A stretch of 64,000 bases of DNA from Geitlerinema sp. BBD 1991-9 (GTDB lineage: Bacteria > Cyanobacteriota > Cyanobacteriia > Cyanobacteriales > Geitlerinemataceae). Position numbers and translations under genes: made by a program. The number at the start of each line of letters is the position of its first letter. Positions within the stretch are counted from its first letter, which is position 1. The notes under the pieces are model-generated. The model did no database searches. It was not told the DNA's origin and saw only the letters and a list, made by a program, of their open reading frames with translations. Positions 1 through 7,584 of this stretch are shown piece by piece. The stretch spans positions 1 through 64,000 of the forward strand of contig LWRO01000009.1 of NCBI GenBank assembly GCA_001657325.1. Reading direction: 5' to 3'.

Positions 1-88
1 CCAAGTTGTTGAGGAGCCGGATGATGGGAAACTATCAAGTCCGGTTTTGAAGACGAGTCGGGTGGGCGACTGCCCGGCTTAGTTTAAC
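1..88 (+). mobile_element. Group II intron, 3' end (domains V and VI)
   Basis: Bases 14-47 fold as a canonical 34-nt domain V: the AGC catalytic triad at 15-17, a lower stem AGCCGGA/TCCGGTT, a two-base AG bulge, an upper stem GATGG/CTATC and a GAAA tetraloop. Bases 57-78 then form a domain VI-like stem (GTCGGG/CCCGGC). A81 is a candidate branch point 7 nt before a plausible 3' end AAC at 86-88. The rest of the intron, including any reverse transcriptase, lies left of the window. The exact 3' splice site is inferred. The intron ends only 14 bases before the thrS start codon. Confidence 0.8.
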
Positions 89-102
89 AAAATTGAACAC
101 AT

Positions 103-1965
103 ATGATGAATTCAACTCAGTCTCCCAAAAAAAACTTGCTTGCTCAAAGCGACCCACAGACATTGTTGCGGATTCGGCATACCTGTGCCCATATCCTTGC
201 AATGGCCGTACAGTCCTTGTTCCCCGAAACCAAGGTGACGATTGGTCCCTGGACAGAGACTGGGTTCTACTACGACTTCGATCGCCCGACACCCTTCACC
301 CCTGAAGACTTAGAGAAAATTGAAGCAGAGATGCGGCGGATTGTTCGCGCCAACCTGCCCATCATCCGAGAGGTCGTAAACCGGGAAGACATTCGGGCGG
401 AAATTACCGCGCTCCAGGAACCCTACAAGCAAGAAATTCTAGACAGCATTCCTGCCGATGAACCCATTACCCGCTACTTCATTGGCTCTCCTGACGGGGG
501 GGTTGCCTCCTATCCAGAGCTTGAACCATCCTTGATTAATCCAGTTACTGTGCCACCCACAGAAGTGTGGTGGGACATTTGTGCTGGACCACACCTGAAC
601 TTTACGGGAGATATTCACCCCGATGCATTTGCGCTCTTAAGTGTGGCGGGAGCCTACTGGCGCGGGGACGAGACCAAGTCCCAGTTGCAGCGGATCTATG
701 GCACGGCCTGGGAAACACCCGACCAACTGCAAGCCTATCTAGAGCAGAAGGAAGAAGCCAAGCGCCGCGATCATAGGAAGCTGGGGCAAGAGTTGGATTT
801 GTTCAGCATTCAAGAAGATGCTGGAGGCGGGTTGGTGTTCTGGCATCCCAAGGGCGCACGGATGCGGTTGGCGATCGAGGATTACTGGCGTTCGGCTCAT
901 CTGGCAGCAGGTTATGACCTGTTGTATACCCCCCATGTGGCGAATGTGGAGTTGTGGAAGACTTCAGGGCATGTCGATTTCTACCGGGAGAATATGTTCG
1001 ATCCCATTGAAGTTGATGCGCAACAGTATCAACTCAAACCCATGAATTGCCCGTTCCATGTGTTGACCTATCAAAACCAATTGCATTCCTATCGCGAGCT
1101 GCCAATCCGGTGGGCGGAGTTGGGGACGGTGTATCGTTATGAGCGATCGGGGGTGTTACATGGACTGATGCGGGTGCGGGGCTTTACCCAGGACGATGCT
1201 CACATCTTTTGTCTCCCAGAGCAGGTGGCACGGGAAATTTTGGGAGTGCTAAATCTGACGGAGAAAATTTTGTCGGACTTTGGTTTTCCTGAGTATGAAG
1301 TGAATCTTTCGACACGTCCGGCCAAGTCGGTGGGAACCGATGACATTTGGCAACTCGCCACCGAAGCTTTATTGGAAGCATTGAATACTAAGGGTTGGAA
1401 CTATGTGACCGATGAAGGCGGGGGCGCGTTTTATGGTCCCAAAATCGATATCAAAATTAAGGATGCCATTGGGCGGCTCTGGCAATGTTCGACAATTCAG
1501 GTGGATTTCAACCTGCCGGAACGGTTTGATATGAACTATGTGGCGGCGGATGGCTCGCGCCAGCGTCCGATTATGATTCATCGGGCCATTTTTGGGTCTT
1601 TGGAGCGCTTTTTTGGCATTTTGGTGGAGAACTATGCGGGTAATTTTCCCCTGTGGTTAGCGCCCGTGCAAATACGCTTGCTGCCAGTCAGTGATGCGCA
1701 GCGTTCCTATGCTGAGGCAACTGCTCAACAACTCCAAGAACGGGGCTTTCGGGTAGAGGTCGATGCCAGTGGAGATCGCCTGGGTAAGCAAATTCGCACA
1801 GCTGAGTTAGAGAAGATCCCAGTGGCTGCGGTTGTGGGCAAGCGAGAAGTCGATTCCCAGACTTTAAGTATTCGCACCCGTCGGAGTGGGGATCTGGGGG
1901 CGCTAACGGTGCCTGAGGTAGTCGAGAAATTGCAAGGGGCGATCGCTCAAAAGTCTGTCTGTTAG
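103..1965 (+). CDS. thrS: Threonyl-tRNA synthetase lacking the TGS domain (probable low-zinc paralogue)
   Basis: Charges tRNA-Thr with threonine in the cytoplasm. The 620-aa protein begins directly in the editing domain (HxxxH at H26/H30, then C160 and H164) and lacks the roughly 60-residue N-terminal TGS domain of long ThrRS enzymes. The class II catalytic core follows, with the zinc ligands C316 (MNCPFH), H367 (DDAHIF) and H493 (MIHRAIFGS), then an anticodon-binding domain from about residue 520. The enzyme therefore still looks zinc-dependent. A second ThrRS induced by zinc starvation is known in Anabaena; the neighbouring HisI and gamma-CA paralogues suggest the same role here. No ribosome binding site or metal box is visible upstream because intron sequence ends 14 bases before the ATG. 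ATG at 106 is an alternative start. Confidence 0.95.
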   Translation: MMNSTQSPKKNLLAQSDPQTLLRIRHTCAHILAMAVQSLFPETKVTIGPWTETGFYYDFDRPTPFTPEDLEKIEAEMRRIVRANLPIIREVVNREDIRAEITALQEPYKQEILDSIPADEPITRYFIGSPDGGVASYPELEPSLINPVTVPPTEVWWDICAGPHLNFTGDIHPDAFALLSVAGAYWRGDETKSQLQRIYGTAWETPDQLQAYLEQKEEAKRRDHRKLGQELDLFSIQEDAGGGLVFWHPKGARMRLAIEDYWRSAHLAAGYDLLYTPHVANVELWKTSGHVDFYRENMFDPIEVDAQQYQLKPMNCPFHVLTYQNQLHSYRELPIRWAELGTVYRYERSGVLHGLMRVRGFTQDDAHIFCLPEQVAREILGVLNLTEKILSDFGFPEYEVNLSTRPAKSVGTDDIWQLATEALLEALNTKGWNYVTDEGGGAFYGPKIDIKIKDAIGRLWQCSTIQVDFNLPERFDMNYVAADGSRQRPIMIHRAIFGSLERFFGILVENYAGNFPLWLAPVQIRLLPVSDAQRSYAEATAQQLQERGFRVEVDASGDRLGKQIRTAELEKIPVAAVVGKREVDSQTLSIRTRRSGDLGALTVPEVVEKLQGAIAQKSVC

Positions 1966-2044
1966 TCGCCATCCTCGGTTTCAAAGGGGTCAAAGCGAAC
2001 AAGTTCGCTTTCACAAAGCTGTCTAAACAATGAGGTAAACGTCC

Positions 2045-2236
2045 ATGACTGCTGTCCAGCACTATGCAACTAATTATCTGGAAAACGTCAAGGTGATGCT
2101 GATTTCTCCAAGCCAAACTCTAGAGTCATCTGCAGTGGAATATTGCATCGCTAGTGGATATGTCAAAATCATGCCCTCTGATGGCCGCACCTTGATTACC
2201 CACATCAGCAACGTCGTGATTGAGGTGGAGCCATAA
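2045..2236 (+). CDS. Small hypothetical protein (63 aa)
   Basis: An ATG sits seven bases after a good ribosome binding site (GAGGTAA). The product is 63 aa, mildly acidic, with one Cys and no recognisable motif, signal peptide or membrane segment. It lies 79 bases after thrS in the same direction and could be co-transcribed with it. I do not recognise the family. The ribosome binding site and the position in the metal-limitation block are the only support for it being real. Confidence 0.5.
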   Translation: MTAVQHYATNYLENVKVMLISPSQTLESSAVEYCIASGYVKIMPSDGRTLITHISNVVIEVEP

Positions 2237-2399
2237 AGCACTAAGGGCTGCTCCATTTTGTAGAGCGGCCCATCACAATCGAGCCCATAATGTACCGTTA
2301 TGAGTCTCTCCTCTTCAGCCTCGGCTCAAAGGCATCTATCTTGGTCAGCCCGCTTCAGCCGGTGAAGCCCAATCTACTGCTCAATACACGTCATCTTCT

Positions 2400-2525
2400 T
2401 CAATGGTCCAGCTCTGCCATCAAGTCTGCAACGGAACCTTGACGAGCTTGGCCTTGTTCGTATTCTCTCTCGGCGATTCTAACTGCCTGCACCAATGTTG
2501 TGTGCCGATCTTGCTTGAGCGGCAC
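2400..2525 (-). pseudogene. Antitoxin-like fragment (41 codons from a GTG)
   Basis: The minus-strand reading frame gives about 41 residues with an acidic, helical end (REYEQGQARQGSVADLMAEL). This resembles the C-terminal part of small cyanobacterial antitoxin-type proteins. The same frame continues upstream without an ATG and is closed by TGA codons, so the 5' end looks lost or frameshifted. No toxin gene is adjacent. It is best seen as a remnant; the family assignment is a pattern impression only. Confidence 0.3.
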
Positions 2526-2704
2526 TAGATTACTAACAGGTGATGGGAGCCGTAAGCTTTGTGAGATAAAGGGTTCTGGCGATCATCATAAAAATACCTC
2601 AAAATCTTTGATGTGCCAGGGATTCAGCACATTCATCACCTTCTAAGAGTCCAGTTCCAACATCCCTATGGAGGGTGTTATGCAGATGAAATTTTAATCA
2701 GAGT

Positions 2705-2804
2705 ATAGCAATTCGTCGTGAATTTTGAAAACGGAGCAAGGGCTGCATCTGCGAGAGCAAGGCGAGGCGTCACTTGAGTTTCAGTAATCAGCCGAAATTG
2801 CTAT
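2705..2804. repeat. Inverted-repeat element before the DHFR-like gene
   Basis: Perfect 9-bp arms, ATAGCAATT at 2705-2713 and AATTGCTAT at 2796-2804, enclose about 80 bases. The right arm ends 8 bases before the start codon of the next gene, so the element probably supplies or disrupts its upstream region. The size suggests a small non-autonomous repeat. Confidence 0.4.
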
Positions 2805-2812
2805 GGTGAACA

Positions 2813-3358
2813 ATGAAACCCAAAGTTTCCGTATTCATTGCCACAAGTCTCGACGGCTACATTGCACGTCCGAACGGTGACATTGACTGGCTCGATGCCG
2901 CCAATGCAACGGTGCCAGACGGCGAAGATTGTGGCTACGATGCGCTGATTCGCACTGTCGATGTCTTGGTAATGGGCCGCAAATCATACGAGAAGGTGCT
3001 GTCATTCGGTTCATGGCCCTATGGTGGTATACCCGTCACGGTTATGAGTCGTAATCCGATCGCATTCCCAGATAGCTTGCCGAAGACAATTCAGCACTCG
3101 TCCGAACAGCCTCAGAAACTGTATGAACGACTCGCCCGTGAAGGTGTATCCCACGTCTATATTGACGGCGGTAACACGATCCAGCGATTTCTAGCTGCTG
3201 GGCTGGTTGACGAACTTACAATCACGATAATCCCGGTGATTCTCGGTGACGGAATTCCACTCTTTGGGCCGATAGCTTCAGATTTGTCGCTGACGTGCGT
3301 TGGAGCAAAGGCATACGACTTTGGCTTTGTCCAACTGAGGTACACCGTTCCAAGATGA
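2813..3358 (+). CDS. Dihydrofolate reductase family protein (RibD C-terminal-like)
   Basis: The 181-aa protein has the DHFR/RibD-C fold signatures: an N-terminal strand and turn with SLDGYIARPNGDIDWL, the central VDVLVMGRKSYE, and the C-terminal VYIDGGNTIQRFLAAGLVDEL typical of YwjB/YyaP-type reductases. It probably binds NADPH and reduces a pterin- or pyrimidine-like substrate; the true substrate of this subfamily is unknown. The stop codon lies one base before an attC-like site, the usual layout of an integron gene cassette, and DHFR-like genes are common cassette cargo. Codon use is unlike the GATCGATC-rich main genome, which fits acquisition by transfer. Confidence 0.85.
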   Translation: MKPKVSVFIATSLDGYIARPNGDIDWLDAANATVPDGEDCGYDALIRTVDVLVMGRKSYEKVLSFGSWPYGGIPVTVMSRNPIAFPDSLPKTIQHSSEQPQKLYERLAREGVSHVYIDGGNTIQRFLAAGLVDELTITIIPVILGDGIPLFGPIASDLSLTCVGAKAYDFGFVQLRYTVPR

Positions 3359-3359
3359 T

Positions 3360-3420
3360 ACATAACGTTTCTACTCACCGGCGCCGCGCAGCGGCGTCCG
3401 CGTGCAGTAGCTTGTTATGC
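3360..3420 (+). repeat. Integron attC-like recombination site
   Basis: A 61-bp imperfect palindrome with end boxes ACATAAC (3360-3366) and GTTATGC (3414-3420), complementary at 6 of 7 positions. Inside are a CTACT/AGTAG stem and a strong GGCGCCGC/GCGGCG hairpin. Size, GTT-containing right box and placement right after a cassette-type gene fit attC architecture. A second partial box GCATAAC at 3836-3842, beyond the GNAT gene, has no matching right half. No integrase is in the window, so activity is unknown. Confidence 0.55.
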
Positions 3421-3849
3421 AATTGCCTTATGAAGGATGATCTCAAGGGGTTCTGAGGGTATGACGAATCCGCCAATGTCAGTGTAGCCCAAGTGCCTGT
3501 AGAAGTGCTGCGCTTGTTCATCAGATTGAGTTGATGTGAGCACATATCTGTGCCCCAGTTTGGCCATGCTCTGCTCCCATGTGGCCACCAGCGACTTGCC
3601 AACCCCTTGACGTTGGTGTTGCTCTGAGATCCGGATGAGATTCATGAAAGGTATCTGATCCCAGAACAGGCTGTACCTCAGGATACCTATGATTGCATTG
3701 CCCTGTTCGGCATGGATCACCTCACCAGCCACTATCTTGCTCTGCATCTGGGTCCGATCCAGATGGCCATCCAGAGCGCTGAGGCCCTCTATGTGGGAGA
3801 GTGTGGAGTGTGTGATGTGAATCATGGTTGGAGTAGCATAACAATGCAA
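3415..3849 (-). CDS. GNAT family N-acetyltransferase (cassette-borne)
   Basis: A 144-aa single-domain acetyltransferase of the GNAT fold. It shows the acetyl-CoA motif A as RISEQHQRQGVGKSL followed by a helix, and the typical C-terminal QHFYRHLGYTDIGGF strand. The acceptor substrate cannot be inferred. Translation may start at the first Met or at the ninth (MIHITHS). Its 3' end overlaps the attC-like site at 3360-3420 and its 5' end overlaps a partial GCATAAC box, so the gene sits reversed inside a cassette, an arrangement seen in some chromosomal cassettes. Confidence 0.85.
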   Translation of the reverse strand: MHCYATPTMIHITHSTLSHIEGLSALDGHLDRTQMQSKIVAGEVIHAEQGNAIIGILRYSLFWDQIPFMNLIRISEQHQRQGVGKSLVATWEQSMAKLGHRYVLTSTQSDEQAQHFYRHLGYTDIGGFVIPSEPLEIILHKAIA

Positions 3850-4051
3850 TACAATGCGCCGGAGCCGTGAAGCCCGACATTTTCAAATGGTCAATCGCTC
3901 GTCGCAGCCCGGTGATTGCGGACGTTGATGTTTCATCTGTCTCTGCCTCCTGCAAGTTTCGAGGGTGAGTGCTGAGCGGTGGCTTTAATTTGGGGCTGGT
4001 ATCCGTGCTGACTAGCCTGGGGTTAGCTGCCGTCATAGGCAAGAGTGTGTG

Positions 4052-4068
4052 AGAATGATAATCATTCT
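4052..4068. promoter_or_regulatory. Fur/Zur-type operator (perfect 17-bp palindrome)
   Basis: AGAATGATAATCATTCT is an exact 8-1-8 palindrome. Its core AATGATAATCATT matches the classical Fur box, and the AT-rich TGATAAT pattern is shared with cyanobacterial Zur boxes, so sequence alone does not separate iron from zinc control. It lies 29 bases before the ATG of the FAD oxidoreductase, where a bound repressor would block transcription of that gene and probably of the FeoB-like gene behind it. Confidence 0.75.
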
Positions 4069-4097
4069 TGTATTTTCAGTGGTTCGAGTACACCAGT

Positions 4098-5222
4098 ATG
4101 AGTCAACCCCAAACGAATCAGTCCTACGACGTTGCGATCGTGGGTGCCGGAGCAGCAGGCGTTGGCTGTGGTGTCGTGCTCAAAGACCTGGGTTTAGAGC
4201 GTTTCACCATTTTAGAACGGCATCAGGTTGGAGCCTCCTTTAGCCGCTGGCCTGAGGAGATGAACTTCATCACCCCGTCATTCCCAAGCCATGGTTTTGG
4301 ACTGCTCGACCTGAATGCAGTGACCTTGAAGACCTCGCCTGCGATCGCCTTTCGGCGAGAGCACATCAGCGGCAAGCAGTACGCCCTATACCTGCAAACC
4401 GTTGCCGACCACTTTGAGTTACCGATTCAGACTGAGGTTGACGTAAAGGCCGTCGAGCCGCTGCCTCAGGGAGGCTTTAAACTACATACTGCCGCTGGAG
4501 ACATCCGCACGCAGTTTGTCATTTGGGCCGCCGGGGAATATCAATATCCCCATCTCAATCCCTTTCCGGGGGCAGAGCATTGCATCCACAACGCTCAAAT
4601 TCGATCGTGGGCAGATCTAGAGGGCGACGAATTCATCATCATCGGCGGCTACGAAAGCGGTATGGATGCTGCTGCCAATTTAGTAGCGCTGGGTAAGAAA
4701 GTCGTTGCGCTCGATAGCACCGGAGCCTGGGCCAATCCCGACACCGACCCCAGCATTGCCCTCTCCCCCTACACCCTACAGCGATTAGAGTTTGTCTACC
4801 GCACAGGGCTTCTGGATCTGGTCGATGACGCCCTCATTGAAGAAGTCAAAACTATCCCCGGCGGCTACGCAGTCTACAGCGAATATGAGAAGTGGACGAC
4901 AGCCCATCCCCCCATTCTCTGCACGGGCTTCAACAGCAGTTTGAAAACGATTGCTTCCCTATTCGATTGGTCCGAGGGCTATGCTGCCCTCACTGAGAAC
5001 GATGAATCCACGATCGCTCCTGGACTCTTTGTCGCCGGGCCTTCCGTGCGCCATGGGGATTTGATTTTTTGCTTCATCTACAAGTTTCGTCAGCGCTTTG
5101 CCGTGGTGGCCAATGCGATCGCCCATCGCCTCGGCCTCGACCCCAGCCCCCTTGATGCCTACCGTCAGGCCGGACTCTTCCTCGATGACCTCTCCTGCTG
5201 CAGCAACGACTGCATTTGTTAG
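4098..5222 (+). CDS. FAD/NAD(P)-binding oxidoreductase with Cys-rich C-terminal tail
   Basis: A 374-aa flavoprotein of the monooxygenase / thioredoxin-reductase-like class. An N-terminal dinucleotide-binding GAGAAG (about residues 16-21) is followed by SFSRWPEEMNF, an ATG-like VIWAAGEYQYP, a second nucleotide-binding segment IIGGYESGMDAA, and a C-terminal LFVAGPSVRHGDLIFCF. The protein ends in CCSNDCIC, four cysteines in the last eight residues, which could bind a metal or act as a redox relay. I chose ATG 4098 because an in-frame TTG at 4068 lies within the operator. It is followed 166 bases later by a FeoB-like transporter gene. The substrate is unknown; a role in reducing or releasing a metal or its chelate during starvation is inference. 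Confidence 0.8.
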   Translation: MSQPQTNQSYDVAIVGAGAAGVGCGVVLKDLGLERFTILERHQVGASFSRWPEEMNFITPSFPSHGFGLLDLNAVTLKTSPAIAFRREHISGKQYALYLQTVADHFELPIQTEVDVKAVEPLPQGGFKLHTAAGDIRTQFVIWAAGEYQYPHLNPFPGAEHCIHNAQIRSWADLEGDEFIIIGGYESGMDAAANLVALGKKVVALDSTGAWANPDTDPSIALSPYTLQRLEFVYRTGLLDLVDDALIEEVKTIPGGYAVYSEYEKWTTAHPPILCTGFNSSLKTIASLFDWSEGYAALTENDESTIAPGLFVAGPSVRHGDLIFCFIYKFRQRFAVVANAIAHRLGLDPSPLDAYRQAGLFLDDLSCCSNDCIC

Positions 5223-5388
5223 CGAGGTTCAGAATTTTGAATTTTGAGTTTTGAATTCTTCTACTTAGCCACCAACTCAAAACTCAAATAGAGTCATCCC
5301 ATTCTCCGTGTCCCCGCGTCCCCGTTTCTCTGTGTCTTCCTGAGTCGAATCTTAAAATCATTCCCTTGAAAGACCCATCACCCTCCCC

Positions 5389-7026
5389 ATGCCCAGCGCC
5401 ACTCCCACCCATCGCACCACCGTAATTGTCGGCAAAGAAAGTACCGGCAAATCCGAACTGGCAGCAGCGCTCACAGGGCGTTCTCCTGTCAGCACCAACA
5501 TTCAGGGTTCGACGATCGCCTGCGAAACCTATCAAACCAGGGACGATACCTTTATCGACACTCCCGGCATTCTCTTTCGCTCTGACACCGCCACCACCCG
5601 AACCGCCCTGGCGCAACTCCAGACCCATGAAACTATTTTGTTGGTGGTGAAAGCGACCCATGTGGACGATGACCTGGCAGACCTGCTACCCCTAGTCGCT
5701 GGGAAGCAAGGGCTGATAGTCGTCACCTTCTGGGATAAAGTATTGCCCTCTGACTTCACCCAGCAGGTCTTGGGCCGTTGGGAGCAAACCTCCCAGGTGA
5801 GGTTTATTCCCGTGGATGCCCGTCATCTAAGCCAGAGTCAACGCCAGCAGATTCTAGAGGCGTTGCAGACTCCAGCCCCCTTCCCCCAGCAATGGCATCC
5901 GATTCCGGCGGGCTGGCGGATCGAGCCCGCGCCCACTTTGCTGGAGCATCCCCGCTGGGGTGGGTTGCTGGCCATCCTGCTGTTGCTGTTGCCTGCGGTC
6001 ATTGCCGTTTGGGTCGCCAATGGAGTCGCGGACATACTCGACCCACCGATCCAAACCAGATTAGCCCCTCTAGTCGATTTCCTATCCTTTGCCCCACCGC
6101 TCCTAGAGGCGATTCTGATTGGCCGCTATGGCTTAGTGACGATGGGACCGCTGTTATTTGTCTGGGCGGTGCCTACGGTGATTCTGTATGCCCTGTTTTT
6201 AGGCGCATACAAGGCCAGCGGGTTGGTGGAACGCATTACCGTGGCGCTGCATCCACTCTTGAGACCTTTCGGCCTATCTGGGCGAGATTTAGTGCGGATA
6301 ATTATGGGGTTTGGCTGCAATGTGCCCGCCGCGATCGGTACTCGCGCCTGTTCCAGTTGTTACCGGCAGACCTGTATGAGTGCGATCGCCTTTGGCTCCG
6401 CCTGTTCCTACCAGTTCGGGGCCACCCTGGGGGTTTTCAGTGCCGCCAATTTGCCCGGTTTAGTGGTGCCCTACCTGGGCTACTTAACCCTAACCACCCT
6501 AATCTACACCCGTCTGATTGCGCCTAAAGCCGCCCGCTCGGTCTACAATACGCTGACGATCGAACGGTGCACGTTTTTGGAAATGCCCCGTTGGTCGGCC
6601 ATCTGGCGCGAAACCCAAGGTACCCTCAGCCAGTTTTTCACCAATGCAATTCCCATCTTTTTAGCGATCGCGATCGTGGCTTCAGTATTGGACTGGTTTG
6701 GCGTCATCACCGCTCTGGCGGGATGGATTAGTCCCCTAATGGGGCTGTTTGGCCTGCCTCCAGAAGCAGCTCTACCTGTTATTTTGGCCTCGATTCGCAA
6801 AGACGGACTGCTGCTCTTTGCCGAACCAGACACCCTAGCGGTACGAACACCTCTGCAAATCTTGACGGGTGTGTACCTGGCCGGGGTGTTGCTGCCTTGC
6901 CTGGTCACCGCACTGACCATCGCCCGCGAACAGTCGGTGCGGTTTGCGGTGGGGCTGATGGCTCGCCAGGCGATCGCCGCGATCGTTTTTTCGATGCTTC
7001 TGGCCTGGGGAGGCAACTGGTTGTAA
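5389..7026 (+). CDS. FeoB-like GTPase/metal permease, short form
   Basis: A 545-aa inner-membrane protein with an N-terminal G domain (P-loop GKESTGKS at about 15-22, FIDTPG switch II-like motif) and a membrane part with about eight hydrophobic helices. The two FeoB gate repeats are recognisable: GFGCNVPAAIGTRAC near residue 307 and ILASIRKDGLLLF near residue 465. Typical FeoB is 700-800 aa, so this lacks much of the linker and C-terminal region. Canonical FeoB imports Fe(II). Position behind a Fur/Zur-like box and before low-zinc paralogues makes Zn or Fe import both possible. The 5' flank carries short AT-rich intergenic repeats. No FeoA is adjacent. Confidence 0.85.
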   Translation: MPSATPTHRTTVIVGKESTGKSELAAALTGRSPVSTNIQGSTIACETYQTRDDTFIDTPGILFRSDTATTRTALAQLQTHETILLVVKATHVDDDLADLLPLVAGKQGLIVVTFWDKVLPSDFTQQVLGRWEQTSQVRFIPVDARHLSQSQRQQILEALQTPAPFPQQWHPIPAGWRIEPAPTLLEHPRWGGLLAILLLLLPAVIAVWVANGVADILDPPIQTRLAPLVDFLSFAPPLLEAILIGRYGLVTMGPLLFVWAVPTVILYALFLGAYKASGLVERITVALHPLLRPFGLSGRDLVRIIMGFGCNVPAAIGTRACSSCYRQTCMSAIAFGSACSYQFGATLGVFSAANLPGLVVPYLGYLTLTTLIYTRLIAPKAARSVYNTLTIERCTFLEMPRWSAIWRETQGTLSQFFTNAIPIFLAIAIVASVLDWFGVITALAGWISPLMGLFGLPPEAALPVILASIRKDGLLLFAEPDTLAVRTPLQILTGVYLAGVLLPCLVTALTIAREQSVRFAVGLMARQAIAAIVFSMLLAWGGNWL

Positions 7027-7051
7027 CAGCTATAGTTTGCCAAATTATGCA

Positions 7052-7068
7052 ATAGTGATTATCGTTCT
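7052..7068. promoter_or_regulatory. Second Fur/Zur-like box, before hisI
   Basis: ATAGTGATTATCGTTCTC aligns with the 4052 palindrome over the GTGAT-N-ATCGTTCT section, with weaker dyad symmetry (5 of 8 arm positions). It lies 9-15 bases before the hisI start codons (GTG 7078, ATG 7084), so it would occlude the promoter or transcription start. It suggests that hisI and the downstream CcmM-like gene share the metal regulator of the FAD/FeoB pair. Confidence 0.6.
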
Positions 7069-7083
7069 CGTTTTTTTGTGCTA

Positions 7084-7569
7084 ATGTCATCACCATTTGC
7101 TGCCCGAACTTCAGTTGAAGCAGTCGAAGAAGGGATGCTCTTGGCTCCTAAGTTTGACGCCAATGGGCTCATCCCCGTTATCACCACGGATGCTGCAACC
7201 GGCGAGGTACTGATGCATGCCTATATGAATGAAGCAGCATTGCTGAAAACCCTTGAAACGGGCGAAGCCCACTACTACAGCCGCAGCCGTCAGCAGCTCT
7301 GGCACAAAGGTGCAACCAGTGGGCTGGTGCAGACCGTGCAGCAATTGCTGATTGATGATGACCAGGATTGTCTGTGGATGAAGGTTACGATAGCTGGAAC
7401 AGGGGCCAGTTGCCATGTGGGCTATCGCTCTTGCTTCTACCGCCAGATTTCTCCTGGCGAGGGCGATCTGAGGGCAAATCGCCCCTTTGTCCTCACCTTT
7501 ACGGAAACCACTAAGACCTTTGACCCCATTGCCGCCTATGGGGACGCGCCCAATCCGACTCAACTTTGA
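7084..7569 (+). CDS. hisI: Phosphoribosyl-AMP cyclohydrolase paralogue (HisI2), altered zinc site
   Basis: Opens the ring of phosphoribosyl-AMP in the third step of histidine synthesis. The family motifs [38 protein letters not shown] and [11 protein letters not shown] are present. Canonical enzymes have D-C-D-x-D, where the Cys is one of three zinc ligands. Here residues 91-95 read DDDQD, so that Cys is replaced by Asp, while C110 and C117 remain. Zur-regulated HisI paralogues that cope with low zinc are known, and this change fits that idea. No HisE domain is fused. An in-frame GTG at 7078 is an alternative start. The gene runs into the CcmM-like gene 15 bases later. Confidence 0.9.
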   Translation: MSSPFAARTSVEAVEEGMLLAPKFDANGLIPVITTDAATGEVLMHAYMNEAALLKTLETGEAHYYSRSRQQLWHKGATSGLVQTVQQLLIDDDQDCLWMKVTIAGTGASCHVGYRSCFYRQISPGEGDLRANRPFVLTFTETTKTFDPIAAYGDAPNPTQL

Positions 7570-7584
7570 ACCAAGGACAATATC

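Larger units (their letters stand above)
2237..2812. other. Intergenic region with decayed sequence
   Basis: A 576-base stretch without an intact gene. It holds the antitoxin-like remnant at 2400-2525 (minus strand), a short palindrome ending in GTTATGC at 2677-2683 (a possible recombination-site relic) and an inverted-repeat element at 2705-2804. The rest shows no coding signal that I can support. Confidence 0.5.

Noticed and set aside
3722..4042. A 106-codon minus-strand frame between the GNAT gene and the metal box
   Set aside because: Its 3' part is antisense or alternate frame to the GNAT gene and the rest lacks a recognisable motif or ribosome binding site; it may hold a decayed cassette but cannot be supported.
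4068..4097. TTG start at 4068 for the FAD oxidoreductase
   Set aside because: It overlaps the Fur/Zur palindrome, and the extra residues precede the normal start of the nucleotide-binding fold; ATG 4098 is better placed.
5778..6527. A 249-codon frame overlapping the FeoB-like gene
   Set aside because: The translation is Arg- and Gly-rich without structure, while the FeoB-like frame carries the G-domain and gate motifs.
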